NCBI GenBank assembly: GCA_963989385.1
Contig: OZ022503.1
Location: 66,686,123 to 66,750,122, forward strand
DNA length: 64,000 nt
Origin: Ctena decussata
Taxonomy: Eukaryota > Mollusca > Bivalvia > Lucinida > Lucinidae
Reading direction: 5' to 3'
The position numbers and the translations under genes were made by a program. Below, one piece after another: positions 1 through 10,689 of the stretch. The notes beneath the pieces were generated by a model that searched no databases, was not told the DNA's origin, and saw nothing but the letters and a program-made list of their open reading frames with translations. The first letter of the stretch is position 1. The number at the start of each line of letters is the position of its first letter.

Positions 1-204
1 GAGCAAATACCACTAGTCAGTCGAAAATAGCGTCAAAAGTCTGGCCACATATACAGAACATAAAACTAGCCTATCATGACTGAGCACGAAAACAATTCAA
101 GATGTCTGGTTATACATGTAGAACAAAATTCTGGTCTTTTTTATGATCAGGTACCGAACTGGTAAGCACTGCCACAAATGCATGCGAAGGCGTAGAAAAG
201 GGAC

Positions 205-392
205 AAGTCTGGTAACTTTGGACAGCAGGTAAATTCGGACATACCATTGCAAACAGTGATAATTCAGATGAGACGGCTCATCAGGATTTTCACTTGTTGC
301 CCATTTAATTCCAAACAATTGACATACATAAGCGAAACAATGGCACTGTCCGAATTTACCTGCTGTCCGAATTTACATGACTTGACCCTTGA
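205..392. repeat. Family C foldback, copy C1
   Basis: Inverted arms containing GGACAGCAGGTAAATTCGGACA and its complement TGTCCGAATTTACCTGCTGTCC, around a GAGACGGCTCATC centre. Ends near TTGACCCTT. Confidence 0.85.
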
Positions 393-714
393 TCAATGAA
401 TTGACACTGTCAGAGACTAGCTTATCCCCTTTACCCCTGGAAAATGGCTATAGGAGGGGATTGTCTGGACCTCATAGAGCCAATTTTCCCCCATAGTCAT
501 TTTTCCCCTACCAGAAAATGGGCTATTAGAGAATTCGGTGTGGCTATCGGTATTTTGCGGAATGGGAATGAAACGGAACGGCATAGAACAGAAACATTTT
601 ACGGAATTAATCGCATTAGAAATGTATCGGTTCTTCAAGGCAGGTAATAAATGCGATTTATTCCTTAAAAACAATATGCAAATTTAGCAACCATATTTGT
701 TATGATAATTAATA

Positions 715-962
715 AGTACTAATGAATGTGATTTCGCCACTTGGGTAACGTCGATACGAGAATTGAACAGAACAGAACAGAATGTGATTTCTTGGACGGA
801 CACACGGCGCCAAGTGTGTGCAACTATGGTTACGTACCGTTGAGCCACTTGGGTAACGTCGATAAGAGAATTGAACTGAACTGAACTGAACGGATGTGAT
901 TTCTGAGGTGCGGGGGCAACGTCGATATGAGAATTGAAATACTACTATTGGATGTGATTTCT
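715..962 (+). repeat. Three tandem SINE/LINE-tail units with different microsatellite tails
   Basis: Repeated (C)CACTTGGGTAACGTCGATA.GAGAATTGAA, at 735, 845 and 905, each followed by its own tail: (CAGAA)n, (CTGAA)n and an ACTACT stretch, then GTGATTTC. The same core with an ATG tail recurs at 24925-25018. Confidence 0.65.
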
Positions 963-1097
963 TCCTTTTGGAGATATTCAAACATTCATAAGCATGCAAG
1001 CATGCAGGCAGATTTACAGACACACCACTAAACCGGTGCTTTCTCCAGTCCAGTTTGATTTAGCGGAGGGTTTATTAGATTGAAAATAATGATCGGA

Positions 1098-1165
1098 CTA
1101 CAGTGTCCCGATGGGAGTTGAGCCCACGACTCCTGCATGAAAGGCGAACTCTAGTTCAGACACTC
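1098..1165 (-). repeat. tRNA-like relic
   Basis: Minus strand: AGTGTCTGAACTAGAGTTCG ... GTGGGCTCAACTCCCAT (B-box-like T-arm) ... GGACACT. The ends pair partly; the anticodon arm is unclear. Confidence 0.3.
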
Positions 1166-1439
1166 CGCTGCGGGCACGCACAGATGAACGCTTGTACAAA
1201 CTCAAGATTATACTTTATGCGCACAACCGCGTACACCGAAAGCCTAGAAAAGCAAAATGCCTCACTTTTTTCCCCAAAACAAAAATAAGACAGACTGATG
1301 GACACACACATGCGATACTAGCATCTGTTAACCGGTGGTATTTTTCGAATAGATACTCGCATTTGGGTTTCAGCTGTGAACCTCACTGTTATGATTGGGG
1401 AGGGAGCAAATTTCACCAAATAGCATGTTTTCCTGTAAT

Positions 1440-1770
1440 CGATTTACCAGGGGGAAAATCCATTATAGAGGGGAGAATTCGAAACGGCTATGGAAAAACA
1501 CGTATAGTAGATTTTCCTCGGGGAAAATTGCCTATAGAGTCATATTTCGGGGGGGGGGGGGGAACACGTATAGTAGATTTGCCTCGGGGAAAATTGCCTG
1601 TATAGTAGATTTTCCTCGGGGAAAATTGCCTATAGAGTCATATTTCTGTAGGGAGGGGGGGGGGGGGAGTCTACTATATAGCCATTCTTCCGGTGGGAAA
1701 TTCCACTATGGAAAAATCATAGTCATTTTTCCGGGGGGAAAAACTACTAGGGGGGGAAAGCTGCTCTCTG
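1440..1770 (+). repeat. Minisatellite of TTTTCC-GGGGAAAATTGCC units
   Basis: About 40-bp units containing TAGTAGATTTTCCTCGGGG and AAAATTGCCTATAGAGTCAT repeat three times (1506-1650), with poly-G tracts at 1550-1561 and 1656-1668; a diverged cluster of the same motif is at 424-530. Confidence 0.75.
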
Positions 1771-2069
1771 ACAGACACCACACAAGACAAAAACACATCT
1801 ACACTATTATGATAGGGTATAAAAATCAAACTTTAGGAGTCATATCACATATATAAAACAAACTCTACTATGTCGTATGATAGGATACTGAAGACCAAAA
1901 TCAGAAGTCTGATCACATATAAAAGCTAAAACAAAACAAAACAACAACACAATAACAACAACAAAAAACCTTATCATGGTCGAGATTCATATCAAATGTC
2001 TCACAATACATATAGACCATAAAAAACATTATTATGATTGTTATTGACGATAATTCAAATGCAACATAC

Positions 2070-2387
2070 CATAATCAAATGACGTCACATCAACCCGGAA
2101 GGTCACCTCCGGATAGAATGGGTAGAGATCCATCGGCGTTGTTGTTTTGACGGCATTCCTTTGTGTGATACACGGTGGTAGGGCTGTTGTGTTGTCGCCG
2201 GTCACCACTGAGCTACAATTAGGTTTTACTGTTGTTATTGTTGTTGTGGCTGGTGGAATCCAGCTGGTGTTGCGACGGAAGTCTGCATAGAACAAAAATG
2301 TGACGTAATCGCCGTCCCATTCAACTAAACTCTGTGTGGTATCTTTACCGCATATCGTGGTAACTTCAGGTGCTCGAATGTCTTTTC
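2070..2387 (-). CDS. CUB-like protein, exon (second half of domain plus Thr-rich linker)
   Basis: Begins after acceptor TCTGTTTGCAG (AG at 2389-2388) in phase 1, compatible with the donor at 3311. It probably ends at TTATG|GTATGT (donor 2069, again phase 1); without that splice it would stop after nine more codons at 2041. It supplies the second half of a CUB-like fold (A-P-E-V, then I-C-G-K-D as the 'CG' closing the second disulfide, then D-G-D-Y-V-T-F-L-F-Y-A-D-F like the CUB 'l.v.F.sD' strand). A Thr/Pro-rich linker with several N-x-T/S sites follows, as in an O-glycosylated stalk, then another beta-like stretch. The 318-bp phase 1-1 exon suits a shuffled extracellular module. The downstream part is outside the window or unrecognised. 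Confidence 0.62.
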
Positions 2388-2524
2388 CTGCAAACAGATA
2401 TGCTTCAGGTCAAATTTCTATGTGATAATTATATCTTGGTTTGATCGCCTGTTCGAGGAGATAATCCACGAGTTTAAGCGAGAAGTGGCTTATCTCCCGT
2501 ACAGGCAGTCAAACTATGGTATAT

Positions 2525-2760
2525 GAGCCGCGACGCGAGAAAAACCAACAATGTGGTTGTGCGTCCAGCGCAGACTCAGATCAGCCTGGGCATCCGCCCA
2601 GTCTGACCAGAGTCTTCGCTGTCCGCATAAAGGTTGCTTAGACCCTTAGCTACATTTGAGCACTTAACAAAGAGTCTGATCAAAATGAACGAATGCCCAG
2701 GCTGGTCCGAGTCTGCGCTGGGTGCATAACCACATTGTTGGTTTTCTCATGTCGCGGCTC
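2525..2760. repeat. Family A foldback MITE, copy A1
   Basis: Self-complementary element with GAGCCGCGAC..GAG at the left and CTCATGTCGCGGCTC at the right. The arms of about 100 bases pair almost throughout; they contain nested CTGGGCATCCGCCCAG palindromes and a GTAGCTTAGACCCTTAGCTAC-type loop. Located in the intron between the two CUB exons. Flanks are ATAT on both sides. Confidence 0.93.
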
Positions 2761-3311
2761 ATATATTTTTCTATACCACCCTCATTAGTGTAGACCTTGA
2801 TCATGACGCAATATTTCGTACTTTAGTTGGCGTCTTCTGGCAAGGGTGGTATAAGTTGACAGTTGAACTTCAGTCCTAACCAGTCAATGGTTAGACTGTA
2901 CGACTGCGAATGAAGTGGTTCTTGGTTTAATGCTCCTCTTATTCCGGTCAGGCTGGAAAAACTTCTCTCTACCACTCTAACCGTCAAGCCCATCAACATT
3001 CGAAGACGCTACCATTGGTCTGTCTTGCAAGCGCTTTTACTTTGTGAATTAAAGTAAATTACGGGACCTGGAGTCTCTCGCTTGCCAGCGGTGAAGCACG
3101 GGTTCAATCTCCAGCGCCGACATTGAACTGGCGGTGATTCTATCTTCGTATTCGACCTTTTCTTCTTTTATTTTTTTATTTTATTTGGGAGGGGGCAGGG
3201 GGGTCGCTCGGTTCGCTCCAAAACGTAAAGCCATAGAACACCAAAATCAGCGCCGCTGAGTACATGCATGTATTCTGTAAGCTATAGCTTAGACTTTTCT
3301 GCAAAACGTAC

Positions 3312-3481
3312 CTTTGTAGACGGTGACATAGGCTTTTCCACACTCCGACACACTGTGTTTCACGGAATCAATATCAACGTCCCGGATGTGGAAGTTCCGC
3401 CATTCAATACCGATGTACTTCTGTGACTTCTCAGATGACGGCATCCCTCGCACCACAATAACACATCTCCACACGGTGTTC
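3312..3481 (-). CDS. CUB-like extracellular protein, exon (first half of domain)
   Basis: Internal exon bounded by acceptor CATCTCCCAG (AG at 3483-3482) and donor AAAG|GTACGT (3311). It enters in phase 2 and leaves in phase 1, encoding 56 full codons. The peptide has the alternation of a CUB beta-sandwich: a W-x-C start, an I-G-I-E-W strand, then S-E-C-G-K-A-Y and V-T-V-Y-K-G, matching the CUB 'C..dyl.i.dG' region. CUB domains are about 110-residue extracellular modules in secreted or membrane proteins that bind proteins or sugars. The phase-1 donor fits the exon at 2387 precisely, giving Gly across the junction. The upstream exon carrying a signal peptide was not found. The family assignment rests on pattern only. 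Confidence 0.65.
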
Positions 3482-3602
3482 CTGGGAGATGAAAAGAAGA
3501 CAAACATTTAATTTTCATGTCATCTTCAGTACTCCTCAGAATAGTTTTTTTTTACAAGATCTGTTATTTTTTTTTGTCTATGTTGGGCGGTATGTTTTTT
3601 TC

Positions 3603-3649
3603 TTTTTTTTTTTTTTTTTTTTTTTGGGGGGGGGGGGGGAGCGGGGGGC

Positions 3650-3687
<38 letters not shown>
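3603..3687 (+). repeat. Poly-T, poly-G and (GT)n
   Basis: T-tract 3603-3625, G-tract 3626-3639, GT array 3651-3687, all in one block upstream of the CUB exon. Confidence 0.97.
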
Positions 3688-3688
<1 letters not shown>

Positions 3689-3846
3689 TGGGGGTGGGGA
3701 TAGGAGAGATGCATTTAGCAGGTCGGTTCAAATTTTTATCACAACAAAGAACACTCATACGATCTAATGTAATCACCCTAAATATTAGAACACCTTATTT
3801 CTGTAAGTATCCTAAACCTTGTAGAAGGTGTTTAATTTTACTAATT

Positions 3847-4075
3847 GAGCCGCAACACGACAAAACCAACAATGTGGTTGTGCGCCCAGCGCAGACATCA
3901 GATCAGCCTGGGCATCCGCCCAGTCTGATCAGAGTCTTCGCTGTCCGCATGGAGTTAGCTTAGACCCTCAGCTACCCTTTGAGCACCTAACGAAGAGTCT
4001 GACCAAACTGGACGGATGCCCAGGCTGATCTGAGTCTGCGCTGGGCGCACAACCACATTGTTAGTTTGGTCAATT
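3847..4075. repeat. Family A foldback MITE, copy A2 (right end decayed)
   Basis: Starts GAGCCGCAACACGA; the right arm remains recognisable to CACATTGTTAGTTTGGTCAATTAG, where the terminal CTCGTGTCGCGGCTC has degenerated. Confidence 0.88.
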
Positions 4076-4329
4076 AGTGATTTCTCAATGAAGTTCTGAT
4101 TGAATGGCAATACGCAAAGTATTATGATTGAAAATTAAATTGTGATCTCTCATTAGATCCGTCTCGCTGAGACGGTCTTAAGGAGGGGCCTGAACATATG
4201 ATAAACGAAAAGAAAAAAATCAGAATTGTCCTTAAAACCCGACCTTTTCTGGAGCAATTTGTAGAGACGGTATGGCAAGCTAAATGTACACTCAATAAGT
4301 CTTCAAAGAACCGCACAAGAACTGAATAC

Positions 4330-5550
4330 CAACCTAGGTTTTAAAACTTCAACCCCACGTTTTCCTTTTTAAAACCTAGTTTTGTCAAAATAATTTCTTA
4401 AACCACGGTTCAAACATTTAAACCTAAATTTCAAAATAACTACTCCTTAATAGTCTTAAACCACGGTTTGAATAATTTTCAAACCAAAGTTTTAAAAATA
4501 ATTACTTATTCACAGTGTCCGAACTCACTGTACCATCTCTTCCAGTTTTCATAGCGTTGAATCGAGAGTACAAAGTTCGCTTATAACCAGTAGTCATGGT
4601 AGTTGGAAATCATTATGTTTTGAGATTCTATCCTGAATCTGCTGCGTCATTTATAGTTATTCAGCTTCGAAAATGTAAAGCGGTAAGTTTAATATAATTT
4701 GCTCTTCGGTCTTTTACTTTATTACCCTTTACAGTGAAAACCTCATGGCCGTCACAGAAATTTTATTCCGAACAGCTTAATTTAACATGAGTTTGTATCG
4801 TGCAAAACCTAGCTATCATCCTATTATCAAAACTAACACACTGTAGATTGATAACGCCTTCCGTTTATTTTATAGATTTTATAAAACATGTAAGAAAATG
4901 GCTCAAAATGGTTTTAGAATCATGCCAAGAGCGATTTAAATACTGTACCGTTTACTATACATCAATTCACGACATTGTACAGGGCAATAAAGTAAAAGAC
5001 CGAAGAGCAAATTATATTAAACTTACCTCTTTACATTTTCAAAGCCGGATTACTATAAATGACGCAGCACATGCCGGATAAAATCTCAAAACATAATGAT
5101 TTCCGACTACTGGTTATAAGCGAATGTTAGTACTCTCGATTCGACGCTATAGAAACCGGAAGAGCTGGTGCAGAGAGTTCGGATACGGTATTAGTGCACC
5201 ACGGACTTAATGCGTAGATGGACGCTTTCAAAGAGTGGTTATTTTCTAAAACTTAAGCTTAAAAGTTTACATCGTAGAATAGGAAATAAAGAACTTTGAA
5301 GCTAGGTTTTGAAAAGTTAAAACATAGGATTTTTCAAAACCTAGGATTGAAAATTTAAAATCATACGATAAAAGGTTTGAAACCCAAAATTGAAGCTCAA
5401 ACGGATATAGATTCAGACAAGTCAGATGACTTTTTATCTGAATCCCATTTCATATTGTATTCTCGTTTCTGTTGCTTATCCAGTTAATTTAAAAAGGTAC
5501 ATATGTAGAAATGAAATACCGTTTACACTAAATCTAGGTTTGAAAACTTA
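4330..5550. mobile_element. Long-inverted-repeat element with AAACCTAGGTTT iterons
   Basis: Arms of about 220 bp at roughly 4511-4737 and 4970-5190 are complementary at about 85 percent by eye (for example GAGCAAATTATATTAAACTT and TAAACGAAC..TATAACCAGTAGTC). The outer 180-350 bp on both sides carry irregular copies of AAACC(T/A)..GGTTTNAAA (4335, 4370, 4401, 4458, 4484; 5303, 5336, 5375, 5530). The architecture resembles foldback transposons with iterated subterminal motifs. No coding capacity. Exact ends uncertain. Confidence 0.72.
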
Positions 5551-5559
5551 TTGTTTCTC

Positions 5560-5925
5560 TGGCTTGCCACACGGCTGAATTAACACTTTGATTCACGATG
5601 AAACAGACACTGGCTCAGTGCTGTAGCACTAAAAGGAGCCCTTGTGTAAAAGAATTTTCGTAAATACCTCCCAGGAAATGACTTTATATATAAGCATGTT
5701 GCTTACTGTCAAATCCTGATACTTTTGCAATTGTATTGTAGAATATGAATGTATTTTATAGTTAATAAAATATCGTTTAAACCAATGTCTCCACATGAAA
5801 CTCCATATGTCGAGAACACTTCCTGAGGCATTGCGCAACTAGTAGAATAATCGTTTTGCACTTCATATTACATGTAACATTTAACTATCCAAAAATGAAA
5901 ACAACAACAGCAACAACAACAACAA
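5560..5925. other. No recognised feature
   Basis: AT-rich DNA. A 69-residue open frame on the minus strand has no domain or splice context. Confidence 0.5.
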
Positions 5926-5929
5926 AAGT

Positions 5930-6165
5930 TGAATTTTAAACAGCGCAGATCCAGATGAGGCGGCTCATAATGAACCGCCTCATCTGGATCTACACTGTTT
6001 GTCCTCTTCTTTAAATTCTCAATATGATACAGGACAAAACATTTTTTAAAAAAATGTAAAAAAAAAATAAAAAAATAAGAAATAAAAAATAAAGAAATAA
6101 AAAATAAATAAATAAAAACTATTACAGACTTGAATTTTGTCGTCTCCTTTTTGCACTTTAAAGAC
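5930..6165 (+). repeat. Family D hairpin element, copy D1
   Basis: Hairpin GATCCAGATGAGGCGGCTCA / GAACCGCCTCATCTGGATC, then the conserved tail TACACTGTTTG...AATTCTCAATATGATA, interrupted by an A-rich/AAATA stretch (6040-6118), then TTTTGTCGTCTCC. Confidence 0.85.
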
Positions 6166-6999
6166 AAATATTCTCTACTATATAGAACATACCCCAGTCT
6201 TTATTGGTTTTAAGATGGAATCTTTCTTTTGATGAAATAGTAGTGTCACTGGACTGTTGAATAACATGATTATGTCACCCAATAAACAAGAATATCTAAG
6301 GTATCTTACTAGGGTGATGATTGTGACTGAGAGCGATGAAATGCGACCTCCTTTTTCAATACAAATTCAAGGACACTTTAATAACTGTCAGAAATTTACA
6401 ACTACTAAATACCCCAAATCACGAATGCGATAATGTAATACAATACCTGAGTTCTTCTGGAGGAAGTAAATTCTGTTCGTCAGACGATTTCTTTTCGTCG
6501 TATTCGACATGTTTGTCATACTCGACCACAATCAGATGATCTGGTCCAAGCACGTGGCCACAATTTTGAGTAGCATAGTCTGTAAATGACATGAGCTGTG
6601 TGACAAGACATGCTGGTTTAAGATGTATTGGTATACCGCATTTTTCCGCCAGTTTTGCATAAGGAAGTAACTAATGGAACTTCCTGTTTGCTTCCCTGGA
6701 ACAGGTAGCGCGCCAAAATGGTATAAATCTGCTGTTAAAAGGAAGAACTTTGCTCCCTTGAAGAAAAAAAAATTCCGCCAAGAGTTGATCCCCACTGGCA
6801 AGGATGGTAAAGAGTTGTTACCCTGAATTTTTATCCATACACGTGAAAGCAAGTACGAACTCCGCATGCGCAGCCCAGCTTGCACATATATGCCGCTTGT
6901 GTTAAGTTTCGTGTGGCGACCGTGAACTGATATATATTTTTGGTCATATTTGAAGTATCAGTGGCAGGTCCAGATCCAGACAATTGAAACAGAACAGAA

Positions 7000-7342
7000 C
7001 AGAACCCGGATCCAGACCACATCTAGCTGGCGGGGCTGTCTCAACCACTGATGGGACCTAAGGCCTAAAGAAAGAGGCCATACTCAGGGTTCCAGATAAA
7101 CAGAAGATTCGATTAAAAAATCAAGATAATAGCATGCTTTCATTATGACATTTCATTGGAATCGCCTCAGCGAGGCGTTTCCATTGAGATGTCACAACAT
7201 GTATTTCAATCTAACTTCCTGGAATATCATCCCAAATTATCAGGTGCTCCTTATTAGCTACATTTTCCTGCATTATATTAGACACAGAGCTCCAGGTGGC
7301 GGGGCATAAGCCATAAATCGCACCCCCCTGGATCCGGGGCTG
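7000..7342. repeat. Family G element, copy G1 (diverged)
   Basis: Left CCCGGATCCAGACCAC, right CCCCTGGATCCGGGGCTG, with an inner hairpin GGAATCGCCTCAGCGAGGCG and TCACAACATGTATTTC. CAG..GGATCCAG termini are common among hAT-like elements. Confidence 0.7.
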
Positions 7343-7854
7343 CTGAGTGGTGTTATGGTTACTATTTTCATCAGTTTAGTCATTCGTCAGTCCCATAGTG
7401 GACGGGTTTCGTTGTCCAGGAAACAATGAGGAAGTCATAAAAACTGCTTCCTTTTTGAAACAATAGCAGGAAAACATACACCATGAGACTTATGTGTACT
7501 GTTAAGTACCCAAATTAGCCTGCGCATCAGCTCAAATTGATCAAATCTTCACAGTTCACTTTTTAGACGTGCCTGCAGTCATATTGTTTCTTTGCGAGAG
7601 GGGATCAATCTGATCAGACAGGCTGATCTAAATATTTCCTGGTTGCAAATGTCATAAGATAAATTTTCCAGTGAAAGCAATCACCAGTCTCTGAGTGTTT
7701 TGTCTACATGGAAATAACTCTTTCAAGTTTTGATTAAAAAGAAACGGAAAAACATAAGAAAAATATATAAATGAAATACCAAGGACTTCGTCGGTACATG
7801 AAGGTAGGATAGATGGATGAATGACTTGCGATGTAATGTCTTTTCAAACAGTAT

Positions 7855-7977
7855 TTTTAGTCATATCAAGGCGATTGGTGTCTGATAATGAAAGGCTGTG
7901 TGCAGTGGAATCCCGTTTACGGATGAAAAGATTTCCGCTTCCACCCGGATTCGAATGCGGGACCGCTATATCACAGT
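7855..7977 (-). repeat. SINE family P, copy P1
   Basis: Minus strand: GCATTCGAATCCGGGTGG (B-box), then GAAATCTTTTCATCCGTAAA..GGGATTCCACTGCAC..CCTTTCATTATCA. Same body as P2. Confidence 0.65.
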
Positions 7978-7979
7978 AA

Positions 7980-8146
7980 TATGGATAGGTGGATGGATGG
8001 ATGGATGGCCGGATGGCCGGATGGACAGACGGACGGACGGACGGCTGGCTGGCTTGATGGATGAATGGATTGATGGCTGGATGGATGGATGGATGGATCG
8101 ATCGATCGATCGATAGATAGATAGATAGATACTGACTGACTGACTG
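7980..8146 (+). repeat. Compound tetranucleotide microsatellite
   Basis: Successive (GGAT), (GGAC), (GGAT), (CGAT), (AGAT) and (GACT) tracts. The three overlapping reading frames here are simple-repeat artefacts. Confidence 0.95.
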
Positions 8147-8309
8147 AACCCCGAAAGACTGAGGAAAATTGTCAAACTGTTTTGTAAAGTGGTGATTTGT
8201 ATACATGTACTTACATCTTTTAATTGCAGATGTCCTCATTAGCAGCAGCACAATACAAAATTCTCGAAGTAAATTCAAATCAGCGAACATGGCGGAGTTT
8301 TATGTCTAC

Positions 8310-9430
8310 GAGTCGGATACAGTACATCAAAACTGAAAACAGAAAGGATTGGCAGTCGTAGCGACTGCCCAGTAATAACTGTTATCCTGGCTACAAAGCC
8401 GGAGGGAAAATAGAATTAATTTTGTCCCTTTATAGAGATTATATCCCTGTCTAGTTTCTGGTTCCTAAACTGTCTGACGAAGAGCTCTTTGACAAACAGA
8501 TTGTCGCCCAGGCAATCTTTTAGTGAGATCTAAATCTACTTCTAAAGGAGATGTTTCCAAAATTTGTTTCTTTGGAACTCTGAAGTGATTGAGCGACAAT
8601 TCATGAAATTAGGTTTCCAGAATTGAGAACAAGACTATATAAGAGACTAGACCGAGTCTGGAGTGGTCCTATGCAGGCTAAACATTTTGATGTTTGGGAG
8701 TATAAAGGGCTGTGCAAAATAACCCTTTATGCTAAGTATCCTATTAAAGGGATATTGGCAAATAGTGCAGGCCCAGATCAGACGCCGCAAAATGCGGCGT
8801 CTGATCAGGGTCCACACTATTTGCATACATGTACGACAAATGGAGATTTCTCCTTAAAACAAATATGATAAAACAAAAAGAAAGTAACCAAATCAGACAC
8901 CCCTAAATTGGTAAATGGACTCATCCAATAAATAAGGACAGAAGAGTCCACCAGGCATCAATGGGTTAAATTAAACCCGAAGTAGATTCAGAAGTGGTTC
9001 TTTTATGTTAGACTGAGTCTGTGGTCGCAAACGTGCTGTTTCATTTTGTTACTTGTGTTTCTTACTTTTCCGTTGGTGTTTTCAAAGCAACAACATTTTT
9101 ATGCATTAGAGTCGAATAACATTTTTGTATTTTGGCTAACTTTTTTTGCAAAAGTTTCTGGTGGGAATCGAATTGTGCGTAAAACAGGCATGAGGATATA
9201 TTTGTGGTTGTATTTTGTGAGTCTAGCCTTTAAAGGGTAAGGGTTTCCCATAGGCTTGTTTGTGGTCGTATGGGACAGTAGGTGCAAGAGATCTACCGTA
9301 TCCTGGAAACAAACCCACGAAAGACGCAACCTATCTCGCTCTGCTCGCTGCCTTTATCCTTCCCTGATTTGAAAAAGGTACCCAATCATGATCACTGCTG
9401 GGTTGACAAAGGAACTTTCTCAGTCGCTAT
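8310..9430. other. Mostly featureless
   Basis: Apart from hairpin D2 (8762-8830) and a small GGCAGTCGTAGCGACTGCC palindrome at 8350, I see no gene or repeat match. Confidence 0.5.
8762..8830 (+). repeat. Family D-like hairpin, copy D2
   Basis: Short hairpin CAGATCAGACGCCGCA / TGCGGCGTCTGATC with TAGTGCAGG and CACACTATTTGC flanks; only the hairpin and edge motif match the D family. Confidence 0.6.
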
Positions 9431-9432
9431 CT

Positions 9433-9508
9433 GGTCCTTAGGCCGGATTCGAACCCGCGACTTTCTGCACCACAGCCGAGTGCCTCAAACCATTTGACCA
9501 CGGCACCT
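9433..9508 (-). repeat. tRNA-derived SINE head
   Basis: On the minus strand: GGTGCCGTGGTCAAATGG (A-box region) and GGTTCGAATCC, a perfect RNA polymerase III B-box, about 45 bp apart. Not a canonical tRNA (the acceptor stem does not pair well). Confidence 0.7.
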
Positions 9509-9787
9509 CTCTGCAGCCTTTAACGTAAATTCAATCTATAGGTTTGGATCCGTGCGGCCTAGTTTAGCAAACTCTTTGATGACAATACATGGTGCATTGG
9601 AATTGCACATACTCCAACTAGACTATGTGGGTCTGAGCCTATTCTCTTTCCATACCACCTTGTCCATTCGTATCTAAACAGTTCCTATCCTCGCCAGTTA
9701 TTATACTGATAATACTAATCCGTTTTAAAAGCAATTCTTTATACACTTGATGCCAGTGCGATGAATATGACTGGTGTTTTTCAGTTA

Positions 9788-10002
9788 CAGTCAACTCTCG
9801 ATATCTCAAAGTCGAAATTCATTTCAAGCTACTGATATCTCAAAGTAAATTTTCTGGTCCTAGTTTTTCTGGTAATTTGAGAAATCAGTAGTTTGGGATA
9901 ATAGGAGTCGAGATGTGAAAAAAAGGAAATGTGTCCAAACTATATTCTTGAAATAAGAAGATACTTTGAGATATCAGTCTTCGAGATATCGAGAGTTGCC
10001 TG
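9788..10002. mobile_element. Pogo/Tc1-like MITE
   Basis: Ends CAGTCAACTCTCGATATCTC and GAGATATCGAGAGTTGCCTG (inverse). TA precedes the left end; CA follows the right. The interior repeats GATATCTCAAAGT and has no reading frame. Confidence 0.75.
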
Positions 10003-10470
10003 CATATTTACATCCGAATTTATATGATGCGAAGCATACGAATTTATAGGATCCAAACGAATACTTATTATAGAGTGCAGTCGCATTAACGTGTATTGCT
10101 ACACCACTATGCTGTTTCAGATTTTTAAAAGGAGACTGACCTTTTTGACTTCTTGTTTGCTTGTTTGGATGACGAAGCCGTTGCAAAACGAGTTCTTGTC
10201 TTACTGTAAAAATCTGCTTCTCGGACAGGCGGGGGGGGGGGAGGGGGGGGGGGGCGTGAGGAAGCAAATTATTTCTTTTAAAAGAAACTCATTGAGAAGG
10301 GAGGCAAAAATAAATTAGCAGAGTTGCTGCCCCTGAAAGAGTATCCATTCACCTTAAGAGATCGTAAACTTAATATTATCACCGGGGTAATACGAATTTG
10401 CTAACCTGCGCTGTTGACAGATCCGGTACTATACAAAGTGGCTGTCGACCGAGAATTCGGTTGTCAGCAA

Positions 10471-10686
10471 TAGGGTCAAGTCAGCTAAATTCGGACAACA
10501 GGTTAATTTGGACAGTGACTTTATTTCCTTTATATGTCAGTTATTTGGAATTAAACAAAAATAACTGAGCAAACAGTAAAATCCTGATGAGACGGCTCAA
10601 TATGAGTCGTTTCATCAGGATTTTCACTGTTTGCAATGTTATGTCCGAATTTACCTGCTGTCCGAACTTACCTGACTTGACCCTAA
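10471..10686. repeat. Family C foldback, copy C2 (best preserved)
   Basis: TAGGGTCAAGTCAGCTAAAT at the left and TTACCTGACTTGACCCTA at the right. The centre GATGAGACGGCTCAATATGAGTC..CATC forms the hairpin tip. Confidence 0.9.
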
Positions 10687-10689
10687 CAG

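Noticed and set aside
2041..2069. Direct termination of the CUB-like protein at 2041
   Set aside because: Possible, but the GTATGT donor at 2069 keeps the phase 1-1 exon symmetry usual for such modules; left as an alternative.
3489..3963. Open frames of 92-148 codons on the plus strand and 62-70 on the minus strand
   Set aside because: Low-complexity poly-F, poly-G, C-V or H-T translation of homopolymers and GT repeats.
7844..8290. 148- and 72-codon open frames
   Set aside because: They consist mainly of tetranucleotide microsatellite translation (S-I-H-P repeats).
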